NCBI GenBank assembly: GCA_023423275.1
Contig: JAFAFW010000082.1
Coordinates: forward strand, 9,251-73,250
From: Pseudomonadota bacterium
GTDB taxonomy: Bacteria; Pseudomonadota; Alphaproteobacteria; Rhizobiales; Hyphomicrobiaceae
Direction of reading: 5' to 3'
Length of the DNA stretch: 64,000 nucleotides
Below the pieces are notes generated by a model. It did no database searches. It was given only the letters and a program-made list of their open reading frames with translations, and had not been told where the DNA came from. A program made the translations under genes and the position numbers. Below are positions 1 through 7,261 of this stretch, one piece after another (position 1 is the first letter of the stretch; every line of letters begins with the position of its first letter).

Positions 1-198
1 ACCTTGCAGCCCAATCACAAGGCCGCGCCGTTCAACGTCGCGCACATGATGGTCGATAACGTCGATGCGCTGCATGCGATCTGCCAGCGCCAGGGCCTGC
101 GCATCATCAAGGGCCTGCAGGACAAGGACTACGGCCTCAGGGCGTTCGTGTTCGAGGACCCCGACGGCAACCGCATCGACGTCGGCCAGCCGATTTAG
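1..198 (+). CDS. VOC-family (glyoxalase/bleomycin-resistance fold) protein, 3' end only
   Basis: This is the last 65 codons or so of a gene whose start lies outside the window; the frame is open to base 1. The visible part ends in FEDPDGNRIDVGQPI, the typical last strand of a VOC beta-alpha-beta-beta-beta module, in which the Glu of FEDPDGN usually is a metal ligand. Upstream in the fragment, VAHMMVDNVDALHAIC matches the first strand and helix of such a module. VOC proteins range from glyoxalases and dioxygenases to antibiotic-binding proteins, so no substrate can be given. Confidence 0.75.
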   Translation, partial: TLQPNHKAAPFNVAHMMVDNVDALHAICQRQGLRIIKGLQDKDYGLRAFVFEDPDGNRIDVGQPI

Positions 199-798
199 AG
201 AGCTGTCGTTTTAATCGAACCCGGCTTGCAATTGCGCTTCGTCCGGATGATGCGCGAAGAACATCGTCATCCGGGGTCTTGTGCCGAGATCCAGCTTTCT
301 GCGAGCACTGAGACTGGCTGGCGGATAGATCCCGGCGACCAGCGGCATTGCGCTGTGTCATGCTCACCGTCATACCGGCGCAGGCCGGGAAGTGACCCAC
401 GATTGAAGAGGAACGTGTTGAGCTTCCCGGAAGACTTCGGCGGGCGTCCTGACCGCCGAGGCATCGCCTGGGGGTGGCGTTGTCGTTTGCGAGCTGTCGC
501 GATGATATGGCGACCAGATCGGACTTGCGCGTCGCCGGAGGCAGAGGATGGCGTTCTCCCTTCCCGCCTTTCTGCCATGGCGCTCGCGGATCGCAAAAGA
601 ACGTCCTGAGCCCCCGAGTTCATCGTCGAGCCGGTCGTGCGGCGCGAACGCGGTGCGCGCGTGGGTTCCGATCTTCGTCGGGATGGCGGTCCCATGAGGA
701 TAGGCTCCCATCAGAAATGCGGGGAACCGCAAACTCGATGGCACGGTCATGGAGCTGACGTATGATGTCCTCGAGGCGCGCAGCATGAGGTGCCGGTC
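199..798. other. Intergenic region, no gene supported
   Basis: About 600 bases lie between the VOC gene and the DUF488 gene. Several open frames exist on both strands, but none has a recognisable protein or a convincing ribosome binding site. The left part holds a short intergenic repeat (entered separately). Nothing is recognised from about 400 to 780. Confidence 0.6.
250..390. repeat. Intergenic repeat fragments of the common alphaproteobacterial palindromic type
   Basis: Read on the minus strand, the stretch encodes in one frame the phrases PACAGMT and later RHKTPDDDV. These are the familiar spurious translations of short palindromic intergenic repeats in alphaproteobacteria. At its core is a small inverted repeat, CCGGC-GCAG-GCCGG, near 367-380. 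It is seen by eye only, and the copy limits are approximate. Confidence 0.4.
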
Positions 799-1164
799 AT
801 GTTCTTCTGTAAACGTGTCTATGATCCGCCGTCGCGCGATGACGGCTATCGCGTTCTGGTCGACCGCCTCTGGCCGCGCGGTCTCACGCGCGAGAAAGCG
901 GCCATCGACGAATGGCTGAAAGCCATCGCGCCTAGCGACGATCTGCGCCGCTGGTTCGGCAAGGACGAAACCAAATGGCATGAGTTCGAACGCCGCTACC
1001 GCGCCGAGCTATCGGCCGCCGATGCGCAGCCCGAATTGGATCGCCTGCGCACGCTGGCGAAGAAGGGAAGAGTGACGCTCCTGTACGCGAAGAAGGACGA
1101 GAAACGGAATAACGCGTTGGCGCTGCGGGAAGTGTTGGAGGGCAAGCGGAAGACGCCCCAATGA
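799..1164 (+). CDS. DUF488 family protein
   Basis: A cytoplasmic protein of about 121 residues. The N-terminal pattern VYDPPSRDDGYRVLVDRLWPRGL is the signature of DUF488 proteins, followed by a WFGKDETKWHEF helix and a C-terminal strand VTLLYAKKDEKRNNA that closes the fold. Function is unknown for the family; some members are mislabelled uroporphyrin methyltransferases. A GTG at 790 is in frame. The ATG at 799 is preferred because GAGG at 787-790 lies about 8 bases upstream. Its stop lies three bases from the end of the convergent pentapeptide-repeat gene. Confidence 0.85.
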   Translation: MFFCKRVYDPPSRDDGYRVLVDRLWPRGLTREKAAIDEWLKAIAPSDDLRRWFGKDETKWHEFERRYRAELSAADAQPELDRLRTLAKKGRVTLLYAKKDEKRNNALALREVLEGKRKTPQ

Positions 1165-1167
1165 AAA

Positions 1168-2880
1168 CTATCGCATCTGTAGCCGTCGCCGAACCGAACT
1201 GCCGATGAAGAATACAAACACTGCCGTTAGTACGATCTGCGTTGCTTCCAGAAAGGCTGCGGCAACGGACGCAAATCCGGTGAGATTTGTTCCTGCGAGG
1301 CATTCGGTAATGTGCTCTCTACGTGCTTCATTCCCCGCCGCGACGATGGAAGCGTTGCGCACTGACAGCTCCAAAGCCGCGGCCAATGAATTTCCACTTC
1401 GTTCGCTGCATGGAAGGTAGAGGGATGTTGCTGCCGTTGCTACTGCACTCATGGAGGCAGGAACCCGCCGATATGCACTGAGATAGAGGAGCGGGAAGAG
1501 AGTAATCGTCAATAGGACCAGCCACGCTGCTGGCCGCCACCAACTCTGACCATAGTTCGAGATAAGCCCATACAGAGCACTTGTTACTCCGCCATCGTGC
1601 TTGAATTCCTGAACCAGCATCGCATGCTCGGTTTTACGGTCTTCAGATTGGGCAGCAAGCTTGCGGATCGCGCGTAGTCGCCGGAGAACGTCAATTTTTT
1701 GCTCCGGCAATCGGGCCACGTCTAGTTTAGGTGGGTAGCTTAGAGTCGCCTGCTGAAAGTCGGGAACTTGAGAAAACTTTGCATCTGAGAGAATGATGCC
1801 GTCTCGCGCATGTATCCGTTCAAACGTCGCGTCACCGTCAAACTCGACTTCTGTCAGATCGAGCCCTTCTTCCAAACGGCTTCTGTCAAATTTTGCGTCA
1901 ACTCCGGTCCTGAAGGAGACATTGCGGAACGATGCCGCGCCAAACCAATCGCAATCCGTGAAATCGGCAAAGACAGCGTCGTGACCAGTCCGATGCGACG
2001 TCCCGATGTGGAACTGAGCATTGTCAAAATTTGCATCACGCGGAAAGCTGCGATCGCCAAACTTTGCACCTTGGAAGGTAGCTATGTGGCCCTCATGGTC
2101 GGAGATGAATGTTGCATTCTCGAAAGTTATTCGCAGATCGGCTCGATTGCCGCCGCGACGTGATGAGCGGTCGCCATTGCTTGTTTCGTCGTCATCGTCA
2201 TGCTCGCAAAACTTGGCCGCAAGGAATAGGCAGCCACCGTTGAACTTCGTGTCGGAAAAATCGGCGTGCCCGCAGAACCTGACTCCCTCAAAATCTGCGC
2301 TCTGATCAAACACGGTGGAGTTGAATCGCGCGTGGCTCAGCCAGTAACGAAAAATGGTATTTTTGAATATGGCGGTGCTTCGAAACTTCGTATTCTGAAA
2401 GCTGCCTGCTCCCGCAAAAGAGCAAGACTTGAAGTGCGCGGGTTGCAGGAATTTCACGTTATCGAAGCGCGCTGTGGCATTGAATTTTGCTTGATTGAAA
2501 TATGCTTGGTATTCGAAGATGCTGTTTGAAAAATCCGCGAGGTAGAGTGCTGATCTATCAAACCGTGCCGTGCCGCCGAAGGTGCAATTCTGAAATGCTG
2601 TGACATTGCCACGAGAGCCGCGGACGCTGACGTTACGGAAGATCACCCGTGACTGGAACTTTGCGCCAGAGAAGAGGCAGCCTGCATTGAATGTCACATT
2701 TTCAATGCGGACCTCGCCGGTGAAGACGACATTTCGATAGTCCAGTAGCTCGCCGACCTGTTTGTTCCGGACGTCTAAACCCGGGATGAAGCGTTGCGCC
2801 GGTTGTGCGACAATGGCTTCCGGCTCGAGTTGTTCAAGCCGATCTTCCTGCTCCGTAACTCTAAGTGCACTCTCCGACAT
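1168..2880 (-). CDS. Pentapeptide-repeat protein with C-terminal membrane segments
   Basis: 570 residues. Residues of about 40-370 consist of pentapeptide-type repeats with the central aromatic/Leu and small residues at fixed spacing (for example VTFNAGCLFSGAKF, ARFDNVKF, ADFSDTKF), which should form a right-handed quadrilateral beta-helix. An Arg/Lys-rich linker follows, then a hydrophobic segment (AAWLVLLTITLFPLLYLSAY, about 440-460), a loop with two cysteines, and a second hydrophobic helix near the end (TQIVLTAVFVFFIGSSV) before a basic tail. This suggests a cytoplasmic beta-helix anchored by a two-helix hairpin. GAGG lies 9 bases before the ATG. Base composition is clearly more AT-rich than its neighbours, a hint of transfer. 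Function unknown. Confidence 0.8.
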   Translation of the reverse strand: MSESALRVTEQEDRLEQLEPEAIVAQPAQRFIPGLDVRNKQVGELLDYRNVVFTGEVRIENVTFNAGCLFSGAKFQSRVIFRNVSVRGSRGNVTAFQNCTFGGTARFDRSALYLADFSNSIFEYQAYFNQAKFNATARFDNVKFLQPAHFKSCSFAGAGSFQNTKFRSTAIFKNTIFRYWLSHARFNSTVFDQSADFEGVRFCGHADFSDTKFNGGCLFLAAKFCEHDDDDETSNGDRSSRRGGNRADLRITFENATFISDHEGHIATFQGAKFGDRSFPRDANFDNAQFHIGTSHRTGHDAVFADFTDCDWFGAASFRNVSFRTGVDAKFDRSRLEEGLDLTEVEFDGDATFERIHARDGIILSDAKFSQVPDFQQATLSYPPKLDVARLPEQKIDVLRRLRAIRKLAAQSEDRKTEHAMLVQEFKHDGGVTSALYGLISNYGQSWWRPAAWLVLLTITLFPLLYLSAYRRVPASMSAVATAATSLYLPCSERSGNSLAAALELSVRNASIVAAGNEARREHITECLAGTNLTGFASVAAAFLEATQIVLTAVFVFFIGSSVRRRLQMR

Positions 2881-2983
2881 CGTAGTGCGCCTCGCTGTCG
2901 ATCACTCAGATGACTGAACAACGGGCGAGGGCGGTTCGCAACCTACTTAAAATCACGTTGTGCATAAGATGCGTTGGAGGGAG

Positions 2984-4378
2984 CTACAGTGGCGCGACCT
3001 CCGCCGGTACGTCCCTCTGATATGCCGCGCCCACCGCCAGCATGCGCGCCTCGTCGAAGGGGCGGCCGACGATCTGGAAGCCGTTGGGGAGGTAGCTTTC
3101 GCGCGGGTAGGGCAGTGTCAGCGATGGCAGACCCAGGTAGTTGACCGGGCGGCAGTAATAGATGACGCGCGCCATCGCGCCCATCAGCTTGGGGCCGCCG
3201 CCGACGTCGAGTTCGGCGATGGTCGGCAACGGATCCGCGAAGGTCGGCAGCACGGCCATGTCGCACGCGCCGTAGGTCTCCGCGAGGGTCTTGCGCAGGA
3301 TGGTGCCGCGCGCCCGCATGGCGGTCTGGTGGTCGGCGCCTGAGATGAAATGGCCGAATTCCATGCGCGCCCGCACCTGCGGACCGTACTCGTCGCCGCG
3401 ATGACGCAGATAAGGTCCGTGCGCGGACGCGACCTCGGGGAGCTGCACGAGCTGCGTGAGATGGTCGATGGTCTTCCAGTCCGGGAAGCGCACGGACACA
3501 CGTTTGGCTCCGGCCCTTTCCAGCAGCTTGATCGCGCCCTCGAAGCGCGTCTGCACCTCCGGGTGGGCGTCGGCGAGCAGCGTCTCGTCGATGCCGAGGC
3601 GCAGGCCCTGCACCGGCTGACCGAGTGCGCCGAGATAGTCCGGCACCGGACGTCGCGAGCTGAAACCGTCGCCGGGATCATGGCCCGCGATCAGGCCCAG
3701 GATAAGGGCGAGGTCGCGCACATCACGCGCGATCGGGCCAACGCAGTCGAGTGAAAACGAAAGCGGCATGGCGCCCGCGCGCGAGACGCGCGTCCAGGTC
3801 GGCTTGATCGAGGAGATGTTGCAGGCGGCGGCCGGCAGGCGCAGGGACCCCGCGGTGTCGGAGCCGAGCGCGGCCGGCACGACACCGGTCGCAACCGCGA
3901 TCGCCGAGCCGCTGGAGGATCCGCCCGTGATGCGTGTGGTGTCATACGGGTTCTTCGCGTGGCCGAGCACGTAGTTGTGACCCGTCGGCCCGAACGCGAA
4001 CTCCGTCAGATGCAAGGCCGCGATCTGGATGCTGCCGGCCTGCTTCAGGCGTGCCAGCAACGGATTGTCCTCGGTGCACGGCGTATCGCGGCGGATGCGG
4101 GCGCCCCAGCTCGGGATCTTGCCGGCGCGGTCGAACATATCCTTGTGGGCGAGCGGAACGCCATGCAGCGGCGGCGTTGCGCCGCCCTTGGCGACGGCGG
4201 CATCGGCTGCCGCGGCAGCCGTCATGGCTTCGTCGGTGTCGAAGGACACCGCGGCATTGCAGGTCTCGTGCACGGTCTTCAGCCGGTCGATGGCGGCGCG
4301 GGTGGCTTCGGCGCTGGACACTTTCCGGGCGCGAATGGCGTCGGCGAGATCGAGGGCGGAGAGCGATTTCAGGTCCAT
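2984..4378 (-). CDS. Amidase signature family hydrolase
   Basis: 464 residues, the usual length for the amidase signature family, which hydrolyses amide bonds with a Ser-Ser-Lys triad. The Lys is in PLAHKDMFD (K79), the cis-Ser in the GGSSSGSA stretch (about S154/S155) and the nucleophile in DTAGSLRLP (S178; most relatives have DTGGS). The ATG follows two bases after the stop of the small gene at 4381-4563, so the two should be one transcript and probably one enzyme. It could be AtzE-like (carboxybiuret or related substrate) or a general amidase; the substrate is not determined by sequence. Confidence 0.9.
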   Translation of the reverse strand: MDLKSLSALDLADAIRARKVSSAEATRAAIDRLKTVHETCNAAVSFDTDEAMTAAAAADAAVAKGGATPPLHGVPLAHKDMFDRAGKIPSWGARIRRDTPCTEDNPLLARLKQAGSIQIAALHLTEFAFGPTGHNYVLGHAKNPYDTTRITGGSSSGSAIAVATGVVPAALGSDTAGSLRLPAAACNISSIKPTWTRVSRAGAMPLSFSLDCVGPIARDVRDLALILGLIAGHDPGDGFSSRRPVPDYLGALGQPVQGLRLGIDETLLADAHPEVQTRFEGAIKLLERAGAKRVSVRFPDWKTIDHLTQLVQLPEVASAHGPYLRHRGDEYGPQVRARMEFGHFISGADHQTAMRARGTILRKTLAETYGACDMAVLPTFADPLPTIAELDVGGGPKLMGAMARVIYYCRPVNYLGLPSLTLPYPRESYLPNGFQIVGRPFDEARMLAVGAAYQRDVPAEVAPL

Positions 4379-4380
4379 GA

Positions 4381-4563
4381 TTATTTGCTCTCCGTCTCGA
4401 GCACCTGGATGAAATCGGCCTCGTTCGCCCCAAGGGGAAGGGTGTCGTTGACCTTCAGCGCCGTGTCCGCCAGCGCGTCGATGATCGGGAAGATCAGATC
4501 CAGGCGCTCTTGCGGAATGCTATGGCCGTCGAGGCTCTTCGGCAACTTTGGCTGATCTGCCAT
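4381..4563 (-). CDS. Small AtzG/GatC-like subunit of the adjacent amidase
   Basis: 60 residues starting MADQPKLPKSLDGHSIPQ. It looks mostly helical, with a middle part (QERLDLIFPIIDALADTALKV) followed by a short acidic tail ADFIQVLETESK. In size, position and helix-then-tail layout it resembles the small subunits (AtzG/DUF4089, GatC) that wrap around amidase-signature enzymes, although identity to any named one is not claimed. The ATG at 4563 is chosen because GGAG lies 8 bases upstream; a longer frame to 4632 lacks such a site. It is the first gene of the amidase pair. Confidence 0.65.
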   Translation of the reverse strand: MADQPKLPKSLDGHSIPQERLDLIFPIIDALADTALKVNDTLPLGANEADFIQVLETESK

Positions 4564-4716
4564 TGGGATCGTCTCCGTGGTCAATGTAGCCTGCACCAGC
4601 TCGAATTTTGCCGCAGCATGACGGCTCTGCACGGCGCGTGCAACTGCCGAGACTTGCGGGTGAGGCCAGCGCCATGGTTGTGTCGGTCAAAACGATTTCG
4701 GAGGAGACGACGGACC

Positions 4717-5499
4717 ATGGCCGACAGCGAAACCTACAAGGTCGAACGGGACGGCGCGGTGTTGACCATCAGCATCAACCGGCCGGAGGTTTTGAACGCG
4801 CTCGATCCGCCGACGCATGCCGCACTGGCGGCGGCCTTCGATCGATATGCCGCTGATGACGATCTGCGGGTGGCGGTCCTGACGGCGGCGGGTGACCGCG
4901 CATTCTGCGTCGGCAGCGACCTCAAGGCGCGCTCCAAGACCAATGCGGATAATCATCCCACGTCCGGGTTCGGCGGGCTGACGCGCCGGTTCGATCTGTT
5001 CAAGCCGGTGATCTGTGCCGTGAATGGCCTGGCGATCGGTGGCGGGGTCGAGCTGATGATCGCTTGCGATCTGGTGATCGCGGCCGATCATGCGCAGTTC
5101 GCGCTACCCGAGCCGCGCGTCGGGCTGGCGGCGCTCGGTGGTGGCGGATTGCAGCGGCTGGCGCGGCAACTCCCCTTGAAGCAGGCCATGGAATTGATCC
5201 TGACCGGTCGCCGCATTTCCGCCGAGCGGGCGAAGGAGATCGGTCTCATCAACGAGGTGGTGCCGCGCGCGCAACTGATGTCGCGGACACGGGAGATCGC
5301 GGCTGAACTGCTGGAGATGGCGCCGCTGGCCTTGCAGGCGTCGAAGCAGGTGATGCTGCAGAGCCTGGCCCATGCGGATCTGCAGGCCGCGATGGCAGCG
5401 ACCTATCCCGCAGCGGAGCGCATGCTGGCGAGCGAGGATGCGATAGAAGGACAGCGCGCCTTCGTCGAGAAACGCAAACCGACGTGGCGAGGCCGCTAA
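4717..5499 (+). CDS. Enoyl-CoA hydratase/isomerase family protein
   Basis: 260 residues of crotonase fold. The oxyanion-hole segments are present (FCVGSDLKA and AIGGGVELMIACD). Both glutamates used by true enoyl-CoA hydratases are kept: E112 in GGGVE and E132 in LPEPRVGL, so hydration of an enoyl-CoA is plausible. The strong ribosome site GGAGGAGA lies about 9 bases before ATG 4717; an upstream in-frame start at 4510 would run through the divergent gene's region and is rejected. It is divergent from the amidase pair and convergent with the Omp31-like gene. The acyl substrate is unknown. Confidence 0.9.
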   Translation: MADSETYKVERDGAVLTISINRPEVLNALDPPTHAALAAAFDRYAADDDLRVAVLTAAGDRAFCVGSDLKARSKTNADNHPTSGFGGLTRRFDLFKPVICAVNGLAIGGGVELMIACDLVIAADHAQFALPEPRVGLAALGGGGLQRLARQLPLKQAMELILTGRRISAERAKEIGLINEVVPRAQLMSRTREIAAELLEMAPLALQASKQVMLQSLAHADLQAAMAATYPAAERMLASEDAIEGQRAFVEKRKPTWRGR

Positions 5500-5546
5500 G
5501 ACTGGCGTTGGCCGTCAAGATGCGGGGCGCGGCGGTAAAATGACTT

Positions 5547-5579
5547 CAGGTTGGGCTTCTCCGCCGGAAACCCAACCTG
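5547..5579. terminator. Bidirectional hairpin between convergent genes
   Basis: A perfect 9-bp inverted repeat, CAGGTTGGG (5547-5555) and CCCAACCTG (5571-5579), with a 15-base loop, sits in the 113-base gap between two convergent stops. T-runs on either side are weak, so it may act as a terminator in both directions or as a 3'-end stabiliser. Confidence 0.6.
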
Positions 5580-5612
5580 TCTTCGCCCTCTGAACGATGG
5601 AAACGGTCGATT

Positions 5613-6401
5613 CTACTTGAACGAAGCGAAGCCCCGACTGTCGAACTTGTAGCTGAAGCGCGCCATCACCGCGTGCATCGTCATATCGTTCCTGACGGAG
5701 TAGGGGTCGCCTTCGGAATCAAGGCCGCGCAGCGTTTCGTCGCCAAAATCGGTATAGGTGTACTCGACGCCAAGGATGATGTTCGGCGATACGAGGTATT
5801 CAAGACCGGCGCCGACCGTCCAGCCGTTGTGCGTCGTGCTTTTGCGGAAGCTGGTCGGATCAGGGACTGTGTCGGGATCGAAGGCGGAGATTTCGACGTT
5901 CGCGCCAGCGTACCCGGCTTTGACGTAGGTCAGCAGCCCGCCCCAGTCGTATCCCAGGCGTCCGGTGACTGACCACATCAGGTCCATTTCGGTCTTCACG
6001 GTCTGGTCGACGTCCAGCGGGTTGACCGATGTCCTGTCGACATCGCTGCCGGAGAGCGTACCTTCAAGGCCCCAGACGAGCTTGCCGGTTTGCCAGTTGT
6101 AACCAATCTGGCCGCCACCGATCCAGCCCTCCGGATGGCGGCTGAACCGCTCTCCCTCAAGCCCGAAGATGGTGTCTTCGCGGAAATTCCAATCGGAGTC
6201 ACCCCAGCCGTAGCCGACGTGAAACCCGAGATAGGCACCGCCCCAGTTGGCTGGCGGCGGAACGTAGACAGGTGCCGGAGGCGGCACGTCCTTGATGCTG
6301 CCATAGGGCGGATATCCGCCCGCGGCTGACGCTGATGTCGCGGCGGCGAGCGAGCCGGCCACGGCCAATCCGACAAGACTGAAAGCAACTGACTTCAACA
6401 C
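5613..6401 (-). CDS. Omp25/Omp31-like outer membrane beta-barrel protein
   Basis: 262 residues with a clear Sec signal peptide (LVGLAVAGSLAAATSASA, cleavage near residue 27). A Pro-rich spacer (DVPPPAPVYVPPPANW) leads to the WGGAYLGFHVGYGWGDSDW entry strand common to rhizobial Omp31 proteins. Alternating strands follow up to the last one, VMARFSYKF, although the chain ends in a short extra tail rather than a terminal Phe strand. The mature part should be a small eight-stranded barrel in the outer membrane. Such proteins are abundant structural components of the envelope. The gene stands alone, with its promoter in the 310-base region upstream. Confidence 0.88.
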   Translation of the reverse strand: MLKSVAFSLVGLAVAGSLAAATSASAAGGYPPYGSIKDVPPPAPVYVPPPANWGGAYLGFHVGYGWGDSDWNFREDTIFGLEGERFSRHPEGWIGGGQIGYNWQTGKLVWGLEGTLSGSDVDRTSVNPLDVDQTVKTEMDLMWSVTGRLGYDWGGLLTYVKAGYAGANVEISAFDPDTVPDPTSFRKSTTHNGWTVGAGLEYLVSPNIILGVEYTYTDFGDETLRGLDSEGDPYSVRNDMTMHAVMARFSYKFDSRGFASFK

Positions 6402-6711
6402 TGGGGAAGTCCCTCCATGATGGCGGAAGCCTTCTGCTTCCGCTGACTGACCTTACGCAGTCGGGACACGCTGTACCCCATTCAGCCCCGCACACCTTGT
6501 GGTAGCGCGCCCACCGGCTCGCGATCAACGCGGCCGCGTCGGAAAGTCGGTGGATCTCGGCAAATGCAGATTGAATTGGAAAAGCCAGGGCGACGAATCA
6601 CCTGCAATCACCTGCAATCACGGGCGAATCAGCGACTGATGCGTTGTCGGCGCAGTGACGAAGTCGCTACATGCGACTGTGCAAAACTTGAAATCTGTGG
6701 ATATCCACCAT
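6402..6711. other. Intergenic region upstream of the Omp31-like gene
   Basis: 310 bases separate the Omp31-like start from the end of the cupin gene (both minus strand). The only structure noticed is a 10-base tandem repeat, AATCACCTGC twice plus AATCAC, at about 6597-6623. No gene is supported. The promoter of the porin-like gene is expected here, but no clear boxes could be assigned. Confidence 0.5.
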
Positions 6712-7134
6712 TTACGATTCCGGCGCGAAATCGGGTCCGGCGAGTTCGAAGCCATTGAATTCAAAGCCCGGTGCGACAGTGCACCCGACGAGTGTCCATC
6801 CGCCGAGGCTGCGTGCGCGCTGCCATTGTCCGGCTGGAACGACGACTTGCGGCCGTTCGCCGTCAAGTAGGTGTGGGCCGAGGCGGTGATGATCGACGTG
6901 ACTGCCGTCGGACGTGATGTCGAGGTCCAGAGCGGCGCCCGCATACCAATGCCAGACCTCGACGGCGTCGACGCGATGCCATTGGGAAATCTGCTCTTCT
7001 TTAAGCAGAAAATAGATCGCTGTGGAGCACGCGCGGCCATTGATGGCAGCGGTATCACGAAACGTCTCGCGAAAGTAGCCGCCTTCCGGGTGGGGCTGCA
7101 GCCCGAGCAACAGGATAATCTTGTCAGCGTCCAT
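6712..7134 (-). CDS. Cupin_5 (DUF985) family protein
   Basis: 140 residues of single-domain cupin. Family hallmarks in order are LQPHPEGGYFRETFR (about 11-26), STAIYFLLKEEQISQWHRVDAVEVWHWY (about 37-64) and GGWTLVGCTVAPGFEFNGFEL near the C-terminus. The His residues of QWHRVD and the Glu of AVEVWHWY are at positions where cupins bind metal. Related proteins include sugar-nucleotide-epimerase-like folds and proteins of unknown role, so no reaction is assigned. No partner gene is close enough to define an operon. Confidence 0.85.
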   Translation of the reverse strand: MDADKIILLLGLQPHPEGGYFRETFRDTAAINGRACSTAIYFLLKEEQISQWHRVDAVEVWHWYAGAALDLDITSDGSHVDHHRLGPHLLDGERPQVVVPAGQWQRARSLGGWTLVGCTVAPGFEFNGFELAGPDFAPES

Positions 7135-7261
7135 CTACTGTTCCAGCCTTCGTCATGTCGTGACCGCGAAACGCGTACCGGCGGTGTGCGGCTCGCGCAA
7201 CGCGGCGCAAAAGCCGGCAACGTGCGCTGCAGTCACCTCGCGGATTAGAAGGTTTGCGATT

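Noticed and set aside
370..981. 203-codon minus-strand frame before DUF488
   Set aside because: It overlaps the supported DUF488 gene and repeat sequence, has no ribosome site, and its translation resembles no protein.
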